Shown: piece after piece, positions 1 through 8,737 of the stretch
Layout: every line of letters begins with the position of its first letter
Position numbering within the stretch: position 1 is the stretch's first letter
Assembly: GCA_009379845.1 (NCBI GenBank)
Contig: WHSZ01000032.1
Span: 1 to 62,723 of the forward strand
From: Pseudonocardiaceae bacterium
GTDB lineage: Bacteria; Actinomycetota; Actinomycetes; Mycobacteriales; Pseudonocardiaceae
Direction: 5' to 3'
DNA length: 62,723 bases
Translations under genes and position numbers: made by a program
The notes under the pieces: model-generated
The model's input: only the letters and a program-made list of their open reading frames with translations
Told to the model about the DNA's origin: nothing
Database searches by the model: none

Positions 1-196
1 GCAGCCCCACCCGTCCCCTCACCAACTCGATTGAACGCTGTCGGGAAAAACCCGCTTGCAAGCTAGGTAGAGCACGAGGAGACGGGTCGGAGCCCCCGCC
101 CTACTTGACATTCGCTGCGTTACGGTGCTCATGCCGCAGCCCACGCAGCACCCACGAATACACGTTCACCCAGCCAAGCCGACAGCAGGCGCCCAA

Positions 197-1150
197 CTAG
201 AGGGTGGGATCGGTGGAGACGGTCGCCGATTCGGGTCCGTGCACCGCCAGCCCCAGTTGCGCGGAGGCGGTCCTCGCGGACTGGATGAACGCCTCGAGCG
301 CCGGCCGGTGCGGTGCGGTGGCCCGCGCGATCAGCACGACCTTGCGCACCAGGGTCTCGGTAAGCGCGATGATGTCCACCTCGTCGGGACGCATCGGCAC
401 GGCCAGATCGGAGACCAGCGTGACACCGAGCCGGGCACCGACGAGCGCCATCGCGGTCGCCTGCTCGTCGATCTGATGGGTGACCCGGGGCTCGAACCCT
501 TCGCGACGGCAGGCGGCGCGGATAGCACGGCCGAACCGCGTCTTAGGGCCCGCGATCACCCACTGCCTGTTGGCGAGATCGCGCACGCTCACCGCGTCGC
601 CGACCGGGAAATCCGCGCGCGGTGCCGCGAGGTGGAACCGCTCCTCGGCCACCACGGTGCGGTACTGCCCCGGATCCCACGGCATCGGCGCGTCCTCGTA
701 ATCGATCGTGAAACCCAGGTCCAGCTCCCCGTTGCGGACCGCCACGAGAGCCTCCTCCGGATCGGTCTCCCTGGTGGTCACCTCGATCGCCGGGTACGTC
801 AACGCCAGGTCGTCGAGGATGCGGGGTAGCAGGCCGACGGCGGCGGTGGCGAAAACCCCGATGTTGAGCCGAGCGGCCAGCGTCCCGCGGGCCTGTTCGA
901 CAGCGGCCTTGGCACGTTCCTCGGCCGCCAGGATGTCTTCGGCGTGTGCCCCGAGGATACGACCGAGCTCGGTGAACCTGATCCGCCGGCCGACGCGCTC
1001 GAACAGTGGCGCGCCGACTTCCTTCTCGAGCAATGCCAACTGCTGTGACACGCCGGAGGCGGTGTAGTGCAGCGCGGCGGCCGCTTCGGTGATCGTGCCG
1101 TAGCGGGCCAACGCCTGCAGCATTCGCAATCGGTGGATGGCCAGGTTCAT
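197..1150 (-). CDS. LysR-family transcriptional regulator
   Basis: DNA-binding regulator of 317 residues. The N-terminal winged helix-turn-helix lies at about residues 4-62 (ITEAAAALHYTASGVSQQL is the recognition region), followed by the usual linker and a periplasmic-binding-protein-like effector domain from about residue 92. Length is normal for LysR. It starts at an ATG and is transcribed away from the amino-acid dehydrogenase beginning at 1417, with 266 bp between them, so control of that gene is the natural inference. The effector cannot be read from the sequence; an amino or keto acid is plausible from context only. Confidence 0.93.
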   Translation of the reverse strand: MNLAIHRLRMLQALARYGTITEAAAALHYTASGVSQQLALLEKEVGAPLFERVGRRIRFTELGRILGAHAEDILAAEERAKAAVEQARGTLAARLNIGVFATAAVGLLPRILDDLALTYPAIEVTTRETDPEEALVAVRNGELDLGFTIDYEDAPMPWDPGQYRTVVAEERFHLAAPRADFPVGDAVSVRDLANRQWVIAGPKTRFGRAIRAACRREGFEPRVTHQIDEQATAMALVGARLGVTLVSDLAVPMRPDEVDIIALTETLVRKVVLIARATAPHRPALEAFIQSARTASAQLGLAVHGPESATVSTDPTL

Positions 1151-1327
1151 GTAGCGATCGTAAAACCGAACGTTCGAAGTCCTTAACTAGACGTACCGGG
1201 TGCCCAGACCGCAAACTGAAGTAGTAGGCGACGGAGCGTCCCGAGCGACATGACTGGCCACAAGGCCACCCTGAAAACACATTTGCCGGCGGAAGCGCGC
1301 CACCAGAAATTGTCGTGCTTGTGCCGG

Positions 1328-1365
1328 TGAATATTCATGCTCTCTGAATTCCCGAAAAACGGGAA
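1328..1365. promoter_or_regulatory. Candidate operator elements in the LysR/dehydrogenase intergenic region
   Basis: A perfect 10-bp palindrome TGAATATTCA (1328-1337) is followed by an inverted repeat TTCCCG-AAAAA-CGGGAA (1349-1365). Another palindrome CGAACGTTCG sits at 1167-1176, next to the lysR start. LysR proteins bind short dyads in such divergent regions, so these are the best candidates for the binding sites. This is inference from symmetry and position. Confidence 0.3.
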
Positions 1366-1416
1366 ACAGGGACAGTACGGCCCGTTTCGCACGCACCGGT
1401 TTCGAGGAGGTTGAAG

Positions 1417-2607
1417 TTGGAATTCGTTGATGACCAGCCGATGCTGCGGATGACGTGGACCGATCCAATCACCGGGAAGAACGGGTTCCTGGTGATCCAC
1501 AACATTGTCGGCGGCTTCGCGACCGGCGGCACCCGGATGCGTGCCGGCTGCACGCTGTCCGAAGTGGAAGGTCTCGCGTACGGGATGTCGTTGAAAACGA
1601 CGGTCTTCGACCTGCCGGCTGGGGGAGCCAAGGGCGGAATCGACTGTGACCCCAAGGATCCTGAGGCACCCGGCGTGCTCAGGCGATTCCTTTCCGCGAT
1701 GCGCCCGTGGTTGAACACCCATTGGGTGACGGCCGAAGACCTCGGCATGCCGCAGGAGGTCATCGACGAGGCGTTCGACGACCTCGGGATGGACCAGTCG
1801 TATCACGCGGCGATCGCCGGATCGTCGAAACCGGCCCGCACGTTGCGGCGGGTACGGGCCGGGCTGAGCTCAGCGGTTCCCGGCGGGCAGTTGCTCGGCG
1901 AGGTGATCGGTGGCTACGGCGTCGCGCAGAGCTGCCTTGGCGTGGCGCAGAAGTGGGGGAACGAGCCGGACCGGACCACCGTTGCCGTGCAGGGCGTCGG
2001 CACCATGGGTGGGGCGGCCGCGTGGTACCTGCACGAGGCGGGGATGCGGGTGGTCGCGATCGCAGACGCGGCCGGCACGCTCGCCGACCCCCAGGGCCTC
2101 GACATCCCGACGCTACTTGAGGCGCGGGACGCCTACGGTGAGATCGACCGTTCCCGGGTATCGGAGAGTGTGCAGCAGCTGCCCCGTGAAGCCGTGCTGT
2201 TCGTGCCGGTGGACATCCTGGTGCCGGCCGCCGTCTCCTACGCGATCACCCAGCACAACGTCGGCGCGGTCGCCGCGAGGCTGGTCGTGGAAGCGGCCAA
2301 CATGGCGACCACCCCGGAGGCCGAAGTGGAGCTGGCCGGCAGGGGAGTACCGGTGATCCCGGACTTCGTGGCCAACGCGGGCGCCGCGGCATGGGCGTGG
2401 TGGCTGCTGACCGGGAAAGTCGGCGACGACCCGCAGGATTCGTTCGCCTTGCTGCACGGCGAAATGCGGTCCAAGGTGGCGGAGCTGATCGACGCCTGGG
2501 ACGACGACCGGATCGCACCGCGCGCCACCGCGATGAAGTTGGCGCACGCCAGGAAGCAGTACTACGCGACGGAAATCGTCAGCAGGCGACGGGCGGTGGC
2601 CTCCTGA
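1417..2607 (+). CDS. Glu/Leu/Phe/Val dehydrogenase family protein
   Basis: NAD(P)-dependent oxidative deaminase of an amino acid (leucine/valine/phenylalanine/glutamate dehydrogenase superfamily), cytosolic, about 396 residues. The glycine-rich substrate loop with the active-site lysine is seen as PAGGAKGGID near residue 70, and the Rossmann nucleotide site as GVGTMGGAAAW near residue 195. Start choice: TTG at 1417 lies six bases after a GAGGAGG ribosome site (1404-1410); an in-frame TTG at 1411 abuts that site and is less likely. It is divergent from a LysR gene. Branched-chain specificity is a guess; the length is somewhat above the roughly 360 of valine dehydrogenases. Confidence 0.85.
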   Translation: MEFVDDQPMLRMTWTDPITGKNGFLVIHNIVGGFATGGTRMRAGCTLSEVEGLAYGMSLKTTVFDLPAGGAKGGIDCDPKDPEAPGVLRRFLSAMRPWLNTHWVTAEDLGMPQEVIDEAFDDLGMDQSYHAAIAGSSKPARTLRRVRAGLSSAVPGGQLLGEVIGGYGVAQSCLGVAQKWGNEPDRTTVAVQGVGTMGGAAAWYLHEAGMRVVAIADAAGTLADPQGLDIPTLLEARDAYGEIDRSRVSESVQQLPREAVLFVPVDILVPAAVSYAITQHNVGAVAARLVVEAANMATTPEAEVELAGRGVPVIPDFVANAGAAAWAWWLLTGKVGDDPQDSFALLHGEMRSKVAELIDAWDDDRIAPRATAMKLAHARKQYYATEIVSRRRAVAS

Positions 2608-2691
2608 GCTCGGTGGGCAACGATGCGCTGACGCGCTCGCCTGCCTGAACAACCGACCGGCGCGGCCGGTTCCCGCCCGACGGGGGAGCTA

Positions 2692-2732
2692 AAGGGCGCT
2701 TTCAGTGCACTCCACGCACTGAAAGCGCCCTT
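2692..2732. terminator. Strong 17-bp perfect stem-loop after the dehydrogenase
   Basis: Left arm 2692-2708 and right arm 2716-2732 are perfectly complementary over 17 bp with the 7-nt loop ACTCCAC. There is no U-tract, as is common for actinobacterial terminators. Position 84 bp after the dehydrogenase stop fits transcription termination. It might also be a copy of a dispersed palindromic element. Confidence 0.55.
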
Positions 2733-2840
2733 CACTGCGTTGGGCGGACGAACGGCGTCCTTCGGCACACCCAACTGTCAACCGGCGGCAGATTTTGTAT
2801 GTTGTGCTGAGCAACTATTTCGCTCGGAGCTGAGGGATTC

Positions 2841-4274
2841 ATGTCGTGCGCCGCCGGGGCTCAGACCGGTACCGCGGCCACCGAGGTCGCGGTACGTCGT
2901 GCCGGGTGGGGCACGGTGCTGGTGATCTGTTTCGGTGGCTTCGCCGTATCGTTGATGCAGACTCTGGTGGTCCCGCTGCTACCGGCGTTCCCCGAGCTGC
3001 TGAACATTTCCCGCAGCCTGGCTTCGTGGCTGGTCACCATCGCGCTGGTGAGCACCGCGATCGCGACCCCGGTACTGAGCCGGCTGGGCGATATGTTCGG
3101 CAAGCGGCGGTTGCTCGTGATCACACTGGGGCTGCTGCTCGTCGGCTCGGTGCTGTGCGCCACCACCAGCAACTGGGTGGTCTTCCTGATCGGTCGAGCC
3201 GTGCAGGGCATGTCGTTCGCCGCGATCCCGCTGGGCATCAGCATGATCAGCGCGGTGGTGGCGACCGAGCGGGTCGGCCAGGGGATCGCGCTGATGTCCG
3301 CCATGCTCGGCATCGGAGGCGCGTTCGGCATGCCGTTCGCCGGATTGATCGTGCGAGACGCCGACTACCACGTGCTGTTCTGGGTGTGCGCCGGCATGGC
3401 GTGCCTGGCCATCGCGGCGGTCCTGCTCGTGGTGCCGGAATCGGCCACCCGCAGCCCGGGACGGGTCGACTTCGTCGGCATGGTGCTGCTGGCCGCGCTG
3501 CTCGGCGCGTTGCTCGTGCCGCTGTCCTACGGCAGCACCTGGGGCTGGACGAGCCCGGCCACGCTCGGCTTGTTCGCGGCATCCGCCGTGCTCACCGCGA
3601 TCTTCCTGCGCTACGAGCGGCGGAGGACCAACCCGCTGGTGAACCTCGCCGCGTTGCGCAGGAGGCCGGTATTGCTCACGAACCTCGCGTCGATCTTGAT
3701 CGGCTTCGCGATGATGAGCAACTTCGTCGGCGTGCCATCGTTCCTGCAGGCGTCCGCGCGGACCGGCTACGGGTTCGGTATTTCGTTGCTGGTCTCCGGT
3801 TTGTGCATGCTGCCGGGTGGGCTGCTGATGGTCGGCGTCTCGCCTATCGCCGGGCGGCTGATCAGCGGGCGCGGTCCACGGATGACGCTGATGCTCGGCG
3901 CGTCGATCATCGCAGCCGGGTATCTCGCGTGGCTGCTGCTGCGCGGTGAGCTGTGGGGCGTCGGGGCATCCGCGGTCGTGATATCCGTCGGTGTCGCGGT
4001 GGCCTACGGAGCCATGCCGGCACTGGTGCTCACCGCGACCCCGGAAGCGGAGGCGGCGGCCGCGACCGGGCTGAACACCCTGGCCCGCAGCATCGGCACG
4101 TCGCTGGCCAGTGCGGTTTCCGGAGCTCTGTTCGCCGGCATCACCATGAGCCTCGGCGGCGGGCAGGCGCCCGCCGAGGCGGCGTTCGTGGTGCTGTTCG
4201 TGCTCGGCGGGGTGGCCGCGCTGCTCGGGATGGTCGTCACCAGCTTCGTAGCCAAGCCCGTCGCGTACTCATGA
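2841..4274 (+). CDS. MFS transporter, DHA2-like drug exporter
   Basis: Integral membrane exporter of 477 residues with about 14 hydrophobic segments, matching the proton-coupled DHA2 drug:H+ antiporter type. The loop between TM2 and TM3 carries the MFS signature in the form RLGDMFGKRRLL (about residues 82-93). A GGAGCTGAGGG stretch precedes the ATG. It stands alone between a terminator-like stem and the convergent LD-carboxypeptidase gene 17 bp downstream. The substrate is unknown. Confidence 0.85.
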   Translation: MSCAAGAQTGTAATEVAVRRAGWGTVLVICFGGFAVSLMQTLVVPLLPAFPELLNISRSLASWLVTIALVSTAIATPVLSRLGDMFGKRRLLVITLGLLLVGSVLCATTSNWVVFLIGRAVQGMSFAAIPLGISMISAVVATERVGQGIALMSAMLGIGGAFGMPFAGLIVRDADYHVLFWVCAGMACLAIAAVLLVVPESATRSPGRVDFVGMVLLAALLGALLVPLSYGSTWGWTSPATLGLFAASAVLTAIFLRYERRRTNPLVNLAALRRRPVLLTNLASILIGFAMMSNFVGVPSFLQASARTGYGFGISLLVSGLCMLPGGLLMVGVSPIAGRLISGRGPRMTLMLGASIIAAGYLAWLLLRGELWGVGASAVVISVGVAVAYGAMPALVLTATPEAEAAAATGLNTLARSIGTSLASAVSGALFAGITMSLGGGQAPAEAAFVVLFVLGGVAALLGMVVTSFVAKPVAYS

Positions 4275-4291
4275 GACTCGGGTAGACGCCG

Positions 4292-5218
4292 TCAGACGAG
4301 CGCGGGTTCCAGCACGGTGAGTGTGCCGGCGTCCGCGTTGAGTTCGGCCGGCACACCGAGGGGCACGGTCAGCTGGTTCGCCCGGTGCCCGAAGCCCAGC
4401 TCCCAGGCGATCGGTACGCCGAGCCCGCCGAGCCGATCGAGCATCAGCGCCCGGACCCGGTCCGGCTCACCGCATTCCGTCCAGGAGCCGAGCGCGATCC
4501 CGGCAACACCGTCGAACCAGCCGGCCCGCAGCAGCTGGGTAAGGATGCGATCCAGCCGGTAGACGTCTTCGGCGACATCTTCGAGCAGGGCTATCGAACC
4601 GGCCGGCGGTGCCACGGCATCCGGTGCGCCGAGGGTGGACACGAGCAGGCTCGCGTTCCCCCCGACGGTGGTGCCGCGCACCCGGCCCGCCACCAGGCAG
4701 CCGGCGCCGGGCCGGGTGAGCACCCTGGCGTCGCCCGGGGTGAACAGCGTCCGCCGCAGGTGCTGCTGCGAACCCTCATCGCCGACGAAGTTCGTGGTGG
4801 CCGGCATCGGCGCGAACAGCGTGGCCACTCCCAGCCGCGCGCCGATGATCTCGTGCAGCACGGTCACGTCGCTGGACCCGACGAACACCTTGGGGCCGGC
4901 GGCGGCCATCGCGTCCCAGTCGAGCGACTCGACGATCCGCAGGCAGCCGTAGCCACCGCGGGCGCACACCACCGCGGCCACCCCCGGATCGCACCAGGCG
5001 CGGCGCAGATCCGCCGCCCTATCGGCATCCGCTCCGGCCAGGTAGCCGAACTCCGGATGCCGGGCGCGCGGGTGCTCGCCGAGCGATACCCGCAACCCCC
5101 AGGACTCGAGCACCGCCACACCATCGGCAAGCAGCTGCTCAGGGACCGGACCCGCCGGCGCCACCACCGCGACCCGATCGCCGGTGCGTAGCCGGGCGGG
5201 TCGCCGCCGTTCGGTCAA
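4292..5218 (-). CDS. LD-carboxypeptidase-like serine peptidase (S66)
   Basis: Peptidase of family S66 (LdcA/MccF), which cleaves an L-D peptide bond such as in muropeptides, or detoxifies microcin C-like compounds. The Ser-Glu-His triad is visible: Ser116 in GSSDVT, Glu210 in LLED, and His275 in GFGHRAN. Length 308 is normal for the family and there is no signal peptide, so it should be cytosolic. Its start overlaps the stop of the upstream S9 peptidase by 4 bp, indicating a two-peptidase operon. The choice between peptidoglycan recycling and peptide-antibiotic resistance cannot be made here. Confidence 0.88.
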   Translation of the reverse strand: MTERRRPARLRTGDRVAVVAPAGPVPEQLLADGVAVLESWGLRVSLGEHPRARHPEFGYLAGADADRAADLRRAWCDPGVAAVVCARGGYGCLRIVESLDWDAMAAAGPKVFVGSSDVTVLHEIIGARLGVATLFAPMPATTNFVGDEGSQQHLRRTLFTPGDARVLTRPGAGCLVAGRVRGTTVGGNASLLVSTLGAPDAVAPPAGSIALLEDVAEDVYRLDRILTQLLRAGWFDGVAGIALGSWTECGEPDRVRALMLDRLGGLGVPIAWELGFGHRANQLTVPLGVPAELNADAGTLTVLEPALV

Positions 5219-7167
5219 CGGGCCAGCTCCAGCACAGGGACACCGGGCACGTCGAAACCGAACACCTGCCCGTAGAACGAGAGCTCCGCCTCCAGCGCGG
5301 CCACGATCGTCTCCGCACGGCGGAAACCGTGCTGTTCGCCCTCGAACGCGAGATACGCGTGCTCGATCCCGCGGCCGGCGAGCGCGGTCACGAACCGTTC
5401 GGCCTGCTCCGGTGGGCAGATCTCGTCCTCCAACCCCTGCAACATCAGCACCGGGCCGGCGAGCCGGTCGATGTGGTTGACGGGGGACCGCTCCCGGTAG
5501 CGCTCGGCATGTTCCGGCAGCGAGCCGACCAACCCGTCCAGGTAGCGGGACTCGAAATCGTGCGTCTCACCGCCCTCGCCGGTCCAGCCGGTGAGATCGA
5601 GGATCGGGTAAAGCACTGTGCCGCAGCGGAAGGTCCGCACCGAGGTCAGCGCGGCCGCCGACGTCCAACCGCCCGCGCTGCCACCGCGGATCGCGAGGCG
5701 TTTCGGATCCGCGGCGCCTTCCGCGGCGAGAGCTTCGGCCACCGTGGCGCAGTCCGCCACGTCGACAACCCCCCACTGCTCGCGCAGCCGCTCCCGGAAC
5801 GCGCGGCCGTATCCGGTTGAGCCGCCGTAGTTCACCGCGACGACCGCGAAGCCCCGGCTGGTGAAAAACGCGATCTCCAGATCCAGCGCCGGGCTGGCCC
5901 GGTTGGTGGGGCCGCCGTGCGCGTGCACGAGCAGCGGCGGCGCTTCGCCTTCCGGCGCGGCGAATTCGGGATTGCTCGGCGGGAACAGGTACGCGGGGAT
6001 GGTCTGGCCGTCCGGCGCCGTGAAGGTCCGTTCCGCCGGTGTCGGCAGGTACTCCGCCGGCACCGGCGGCGCCGACGAGATGATCTCGAACAGCTCACCG
6101 CTGCCAGGGTTGACCCGCAGCACGGCCGCCTCGCGATGCGGGCCGGCGGCGACACCCACGATCGAGCCGCCGTCGGCGGTCAGGCTGGGAGCCCAGACCG
6201 GTACCCCGGCGGCCGCCTCGACGTCACGGACAGTGCCGGCGTGCTCGTCGAGCATCGCGAGCCGGCCAGCACGCAGAACCGCATGCCTGCCGTCGCCGAG
6301 CGAGGCGAACCAGCGGGAGCCGATCTTCCAGAGTGCACCGCCGAGCTCCTCGGCACACGGGGCGAGGTTGCGGATCTCGCCGTCCAGCGTCAGCCGGTGC
6401 AGGTTCCACCAGCCGTCCGGGTCAAGCAGCGCGAGCAGCGTGCCAGGGGATTCCCATTCCACCTGGCACACCGAGATCTCCGGCCCGCCGGCGAGCACGC
6501 GGGGTGGCCCGAACGTGCCGTCCGCGCGGACCTCGGCGACGCACAGCTCGGTGCCGTCCCAGGGCATCGCGGGGTGATCCCAGCCGAGCCAGGCCGCGTG
6601 CGCGCCGTCCGGGCTGAGCCTCGGGGCCGTCATGAAGTGATGGGAGGCGACGAGCACCCGTTGCGGCCCGTCGAAAGGCAGCGCGACGAGCTCGCGGCGT
6701 ACGTCGGTGCGCCGGTCGCCGGTGACCGTTTCCCGCACGCACCAGATCTCCTCGGCGCGCGGGCCGGGCCGCAGATCCGCGTAGCGCACCCCGTGCGGGC
6801 GATCGGGTTCCTGGCTGAGCGGCACGGGGGTGCTCGCCACGTCCGGTTCGTGCAGATACACGCGCTGGTCCTGCCAGTTGGTGAACGCGAGCCGGCGAAT
6901 GCCGCCGGCAATCACGACGGTCCACGGTCGACCGCCGTATTCGTGCACGCGGTTACGGCAGTTCCACGGCTCCGGAAGTACTTCCTCCACGGCGCTGCCG
7001 GGGCGACTGCGCAGCAACGACAACCGGCCACCCTCGGCCGGCCTGCTCTCCACCCACCACAGCTCTCCGTCGATCACATCCGACCAGCCGGGCGCACCGT
7101 CGGAGGCCGCGGCGTCGGTCGCGCCGATGGGGGATGTCCAGCTGCCGTATGGAGCGATCTTCGTCAC
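5215..7167 (-). CDS. S9 family (prolyl oligopeptidase-type) peptidase
   Basis: Serine peptidase of clan SC, family S9 (dipeptidyl/acylaminoacyl peptidase-like), about 650 residues. An N-terminal seven-bladed propeller of repeated beta motifs is followed by a C-terminal alpha/beta hydrolase with the nucleophile motif GGSAGGW, an upstream HAHGGP oxyanion region and the terminal GEQHGF histidine. No signal peptide. The GTG at 7167 gives the N-terminus TKIAPYGSW typical of homologues; an in-frame GTG at 7209 would add 14 residues. The stop overlaps the LD-carboxypeptidase start, so the two are co-translated. Confidence 0.87.
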   Translation of the reverse strand: MTKIAPYGSWTSPIGATDAAASDGAPGWSDVIDGELWWVESRPAEGGRLSLLRSRPGSAVEEVLPEPWNCRNRVHEYGGRPWTVVIAGGIRRLAFTNWQDQRVYLHEPDVASTPVPLSQEPDRPHGVRYADLRPGPRAEEIWCVRETVTGDRRTDVRRELVALPFDGPQRVLVASHHFMTAPRLSPDGAHAAWLGWDHPAMPWDGTELCVAEVRADGTFGPPRVLAGGPEISVCQVEWESPGTLLALLDPDGWWNLHRLTLDGEIRNLAPCAEELGGALWKIGSRWFASLGDGRHAVLRAGRLAMLDEHAGTVRDVEAAAGVPVWAPSLTADGGSIVGVAAGPHREAAVLRVNPGSGELFEIISSAPPVPAEYLPTPAERTFTAPDGQTIPAYLFPPSNPEFAAPEGEAPPLLVHAHGGPTNRASPALDLEIAFFTSRGFAVVAVNYGGSTGYGRAFRERLREQWGVVDVADCATVAEALAAEGAADPKRLAIRGGSAGGWTSAAALTSVRTFRCGTVLYPILDLTGWTGEGGETHDFESRYLDGLVGSLPEHAERYRERSPVNHIDRLAGPVLMLQGLEDEICPPEQAERFVTALAGRGIEHAYLAFEGEQHGFRRAETIVAALEAELSFYGQVFGFDVPGVPVLELAR

Positions 7168-7300
7168 GACATCGGACCCTATCCACATCGTCCGAGTGCC
7201 GGCATCCACCGGATACTGGTGACCGCCCCGGCCCGCACCACCTGGATTGTTGGGGGAGCTGGTGCCGGCATGCGCTCAGTATCCTAGGGTCGAAGGTGTC

Positions 7301-7888
7301 ATGTCTCGCGTCATTCACGTCTTCCGCCAACCCGACCGGTTCATCGCCGGCACGGTCGGGGAACCTGGTGAGCGCACCTTTTATCTCCAGGCATCCGAAG
7401 AGGCCCGCACGATCAGTGTGATGCTGGAAAAGCAGCAGGTTGTGGTCCTCGCGGAACGGATCGGCTCGTTGCTGGAGGAAGTGTCCCGCCGGTTCGGTGC
7501 GGAAGTGCCGGAGACCGAGGAGGAGACCAACGTGGACCTGGAGCCACTCCAGGTGCCCGTTGAGGAAGAGTTCCGGGTCGGCACCATGGGACTCGGCTGG
7601 GACGCGGAGACCAGGGCGGTAGTGATCGAGCTGCTCGCGATCACCGAGGGCGAGGTCGACGAGGCGGTCGTGCTGGACGACACCGAGGAAGGCCCGGACG
7701 CGGTGCGGGTGTTCCTCAGCCCTGCCGAGGCGCGCGCGTTCGCCCAACGCGCCGACCGGGTGGTGAACGCCGGGCGCAAGCCGTGCCCGCTGTGCGGTGA
7801 CCCGCTGGATCCCGAGGGCCATATCTGCCCGCGGCAGAACGGATACCGTCGCACCATCGACGACGGCAGTTCCGAACCGGAGGGCTGA
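7301..7888 (+). CDS. DUF3090 family protein (TIGR03847)
   Basis: A conserved actinobacterial protein of unknown function, 195 residues. The N-terminus SRVIHVFRQPDRFIAGTVG and a C-terminal zinc-binding motif (CPLC, then HIC before PRQNG) are diagnostic. Upstream in-frame sequence to 7247 exists, but the ATG at 7301 matches family starts. The SCO1664-family gene follows after 2 bp. In other actinobacteria this pair sits with a phosphoglycerate-mutase-like gene and mshC; those neighbours are missing here. Confidence 0.9.
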   Translation: MSRVIHVFRQPDRFIAGTVGEPGERTFYLQASEEARTISVMLEKQQVVVLAERIGSLLEEVSRRFGAEVPETEEETNVDLEPLQVPVEEEFRVGTMGLGWDAETRAVVIELLAITEGEVDEAVVLDDTEEGPDAVRVFLSPAEARAFAQRADRVVNAGRKPCPLCGDPLDPEGHICPRQNGYRRTIDDGSSEPEG

Positions 7889-7890
7889 CC

Positions 7891-8688
7891 GTGCACGACC
7901 CGGGCATGTCAGAGCTCGTGGCGCATGGCCGGATCGACGTCGAGGGTCGGCTGGTCGACGCATCCAACACGACACTGTTCTGCACGATCACCCTTGATGA
8001 GGTCACCGCGAACTGCGTGTACAAACCGGTGCGCGGGGAGCGGCCGCTGTGGGACTTCCCGGACGGCACGCTCGCCGGCAGGGAAGTGGCGACCTACCTG
8101 ATCTCCGAGGCCACCGGCTGGGGGCTGGTGCCGCCGACGGTGCTGCGCAACGGGCCGTTCGGCGACGGCATGGTCCAGCTGTGGGTGGACACGGTGCACG
8201 AATCGGACGCCGACTCGCTCGTCGACGTGCTGTCTCCGGACGAGGTCCCGGAGGGGTGGCGGATCGTGCTGCACGCGCACGACAGGTTCGGTGAACCGGC
8301 GGTGCTGGCGCATGCGGATCATCCAGGGGTGCGGCAGATGGCCGTGCTGGACGTGGTGGTGAACAACGCGGACCGCAAGGGCGGGCATGTGCTGCACGGC
8401 GTGGACGACCGGGTGTACGGGGTCGACCACGGGATCTGCCTGCACAGCGACACGAAGCTGCGTACCGTGCTGTGGGGCTGGACGGGTGAGCAGCTGCCGG
8501 AGGAAATCCTGGAGACGCTGCGGGAACTGCGGTCCGCGTTGGACGGTGAGCTGGGTTCACGCCTGGCGGAGCACCTCACCAGTCGGGAGGTGCGGGCCGT
8601 GCTGGAGCGCACCAACAGCCTGCTTGAATGCCGGGTGTTCCCGGCGCCGAGTGAGGACTGGCGGGCGATCCCGTGGCCGCCGTTCTGA
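7891..8688 (+). CDS. SCO1664 family protein (TIGR03843), phosphatidylinositol-kinase-like
   Basis: 265-residue protein starting at GTG, two bases after the DUF3090 stop. It resembles PI3/4-kinase-fold proteins: an N-terminal lobe with YKPVRGERPLWDFP (candidate nucleotide-binding lysine), then LDVVVNNADRKGGH and YGVDHGICLH, which look like catalytic-loop and metal-binding segments of the kinase fold. Biochemical function is unknown. Tight linkage to DUF3090 suggests one shared process. Confidence 0.88.
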   Translation: MHDPGMSELVAHGRIDVEGRLVDASNTTLFCTITLDEVTANCVYKPVRGERPLWDFPDGTLAGREVATYLISEATGWGLVPPTVLRNGPFGDGMVQLWVDTVHESDADSLVDVLSPDEVPEGWRIVLHAHDRFGEPAVLAHADHPGVRQMAVLDVVVNNADRKGGHVLHGVDDRVYGVDHGICLHSDTKLRTVLWGWTGEQLPEEILETLRELRSALDGELGSRLAEHLTSREVRAVLERTNSLLECRVFPAPSEDWRAIPWPPF

Positions 8689-8703
8689 GCGATCGTCGTT
8701 GCG

Positions 8704-8737
8704 TGGTCACGGATTGGGTCGCCTGGTCACGGATTGG
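8704..8737. repeat. 14-bp direct repeat at the convergent gene junction
   Basis: TGGTCACGGATTGG occurs at 8704-8717 and again at 8724-8737, a 20-bp period. The second copy covers the last codons of the exonuclease gene, so the first looks like a small duplication of that gene's 3' end. Confidence 0.6.

Noticed and set aside
1..196. RNA gene or partial gene at the left edge
   Set aside because: No tRNA-like cloverleaf, no frame with coding character; nothing could be supported in this stretch.
1167..1176. LexA (SOS) box CGAACGTTCG
   Set aside because: Actinobacterial SOS boxes need a 4-bp spacer between CGAAC and GTTCG; here the arms abut, and the neighbours are not SOS genes.
5917..7287. 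456-codon plus-strand open frame
   Set aside because: It is fully antisense to the S9 peptidase gene, has no ribosome site, and its Arg/Ala/Gly-rich composition is typical of GC-rich shadow frames.
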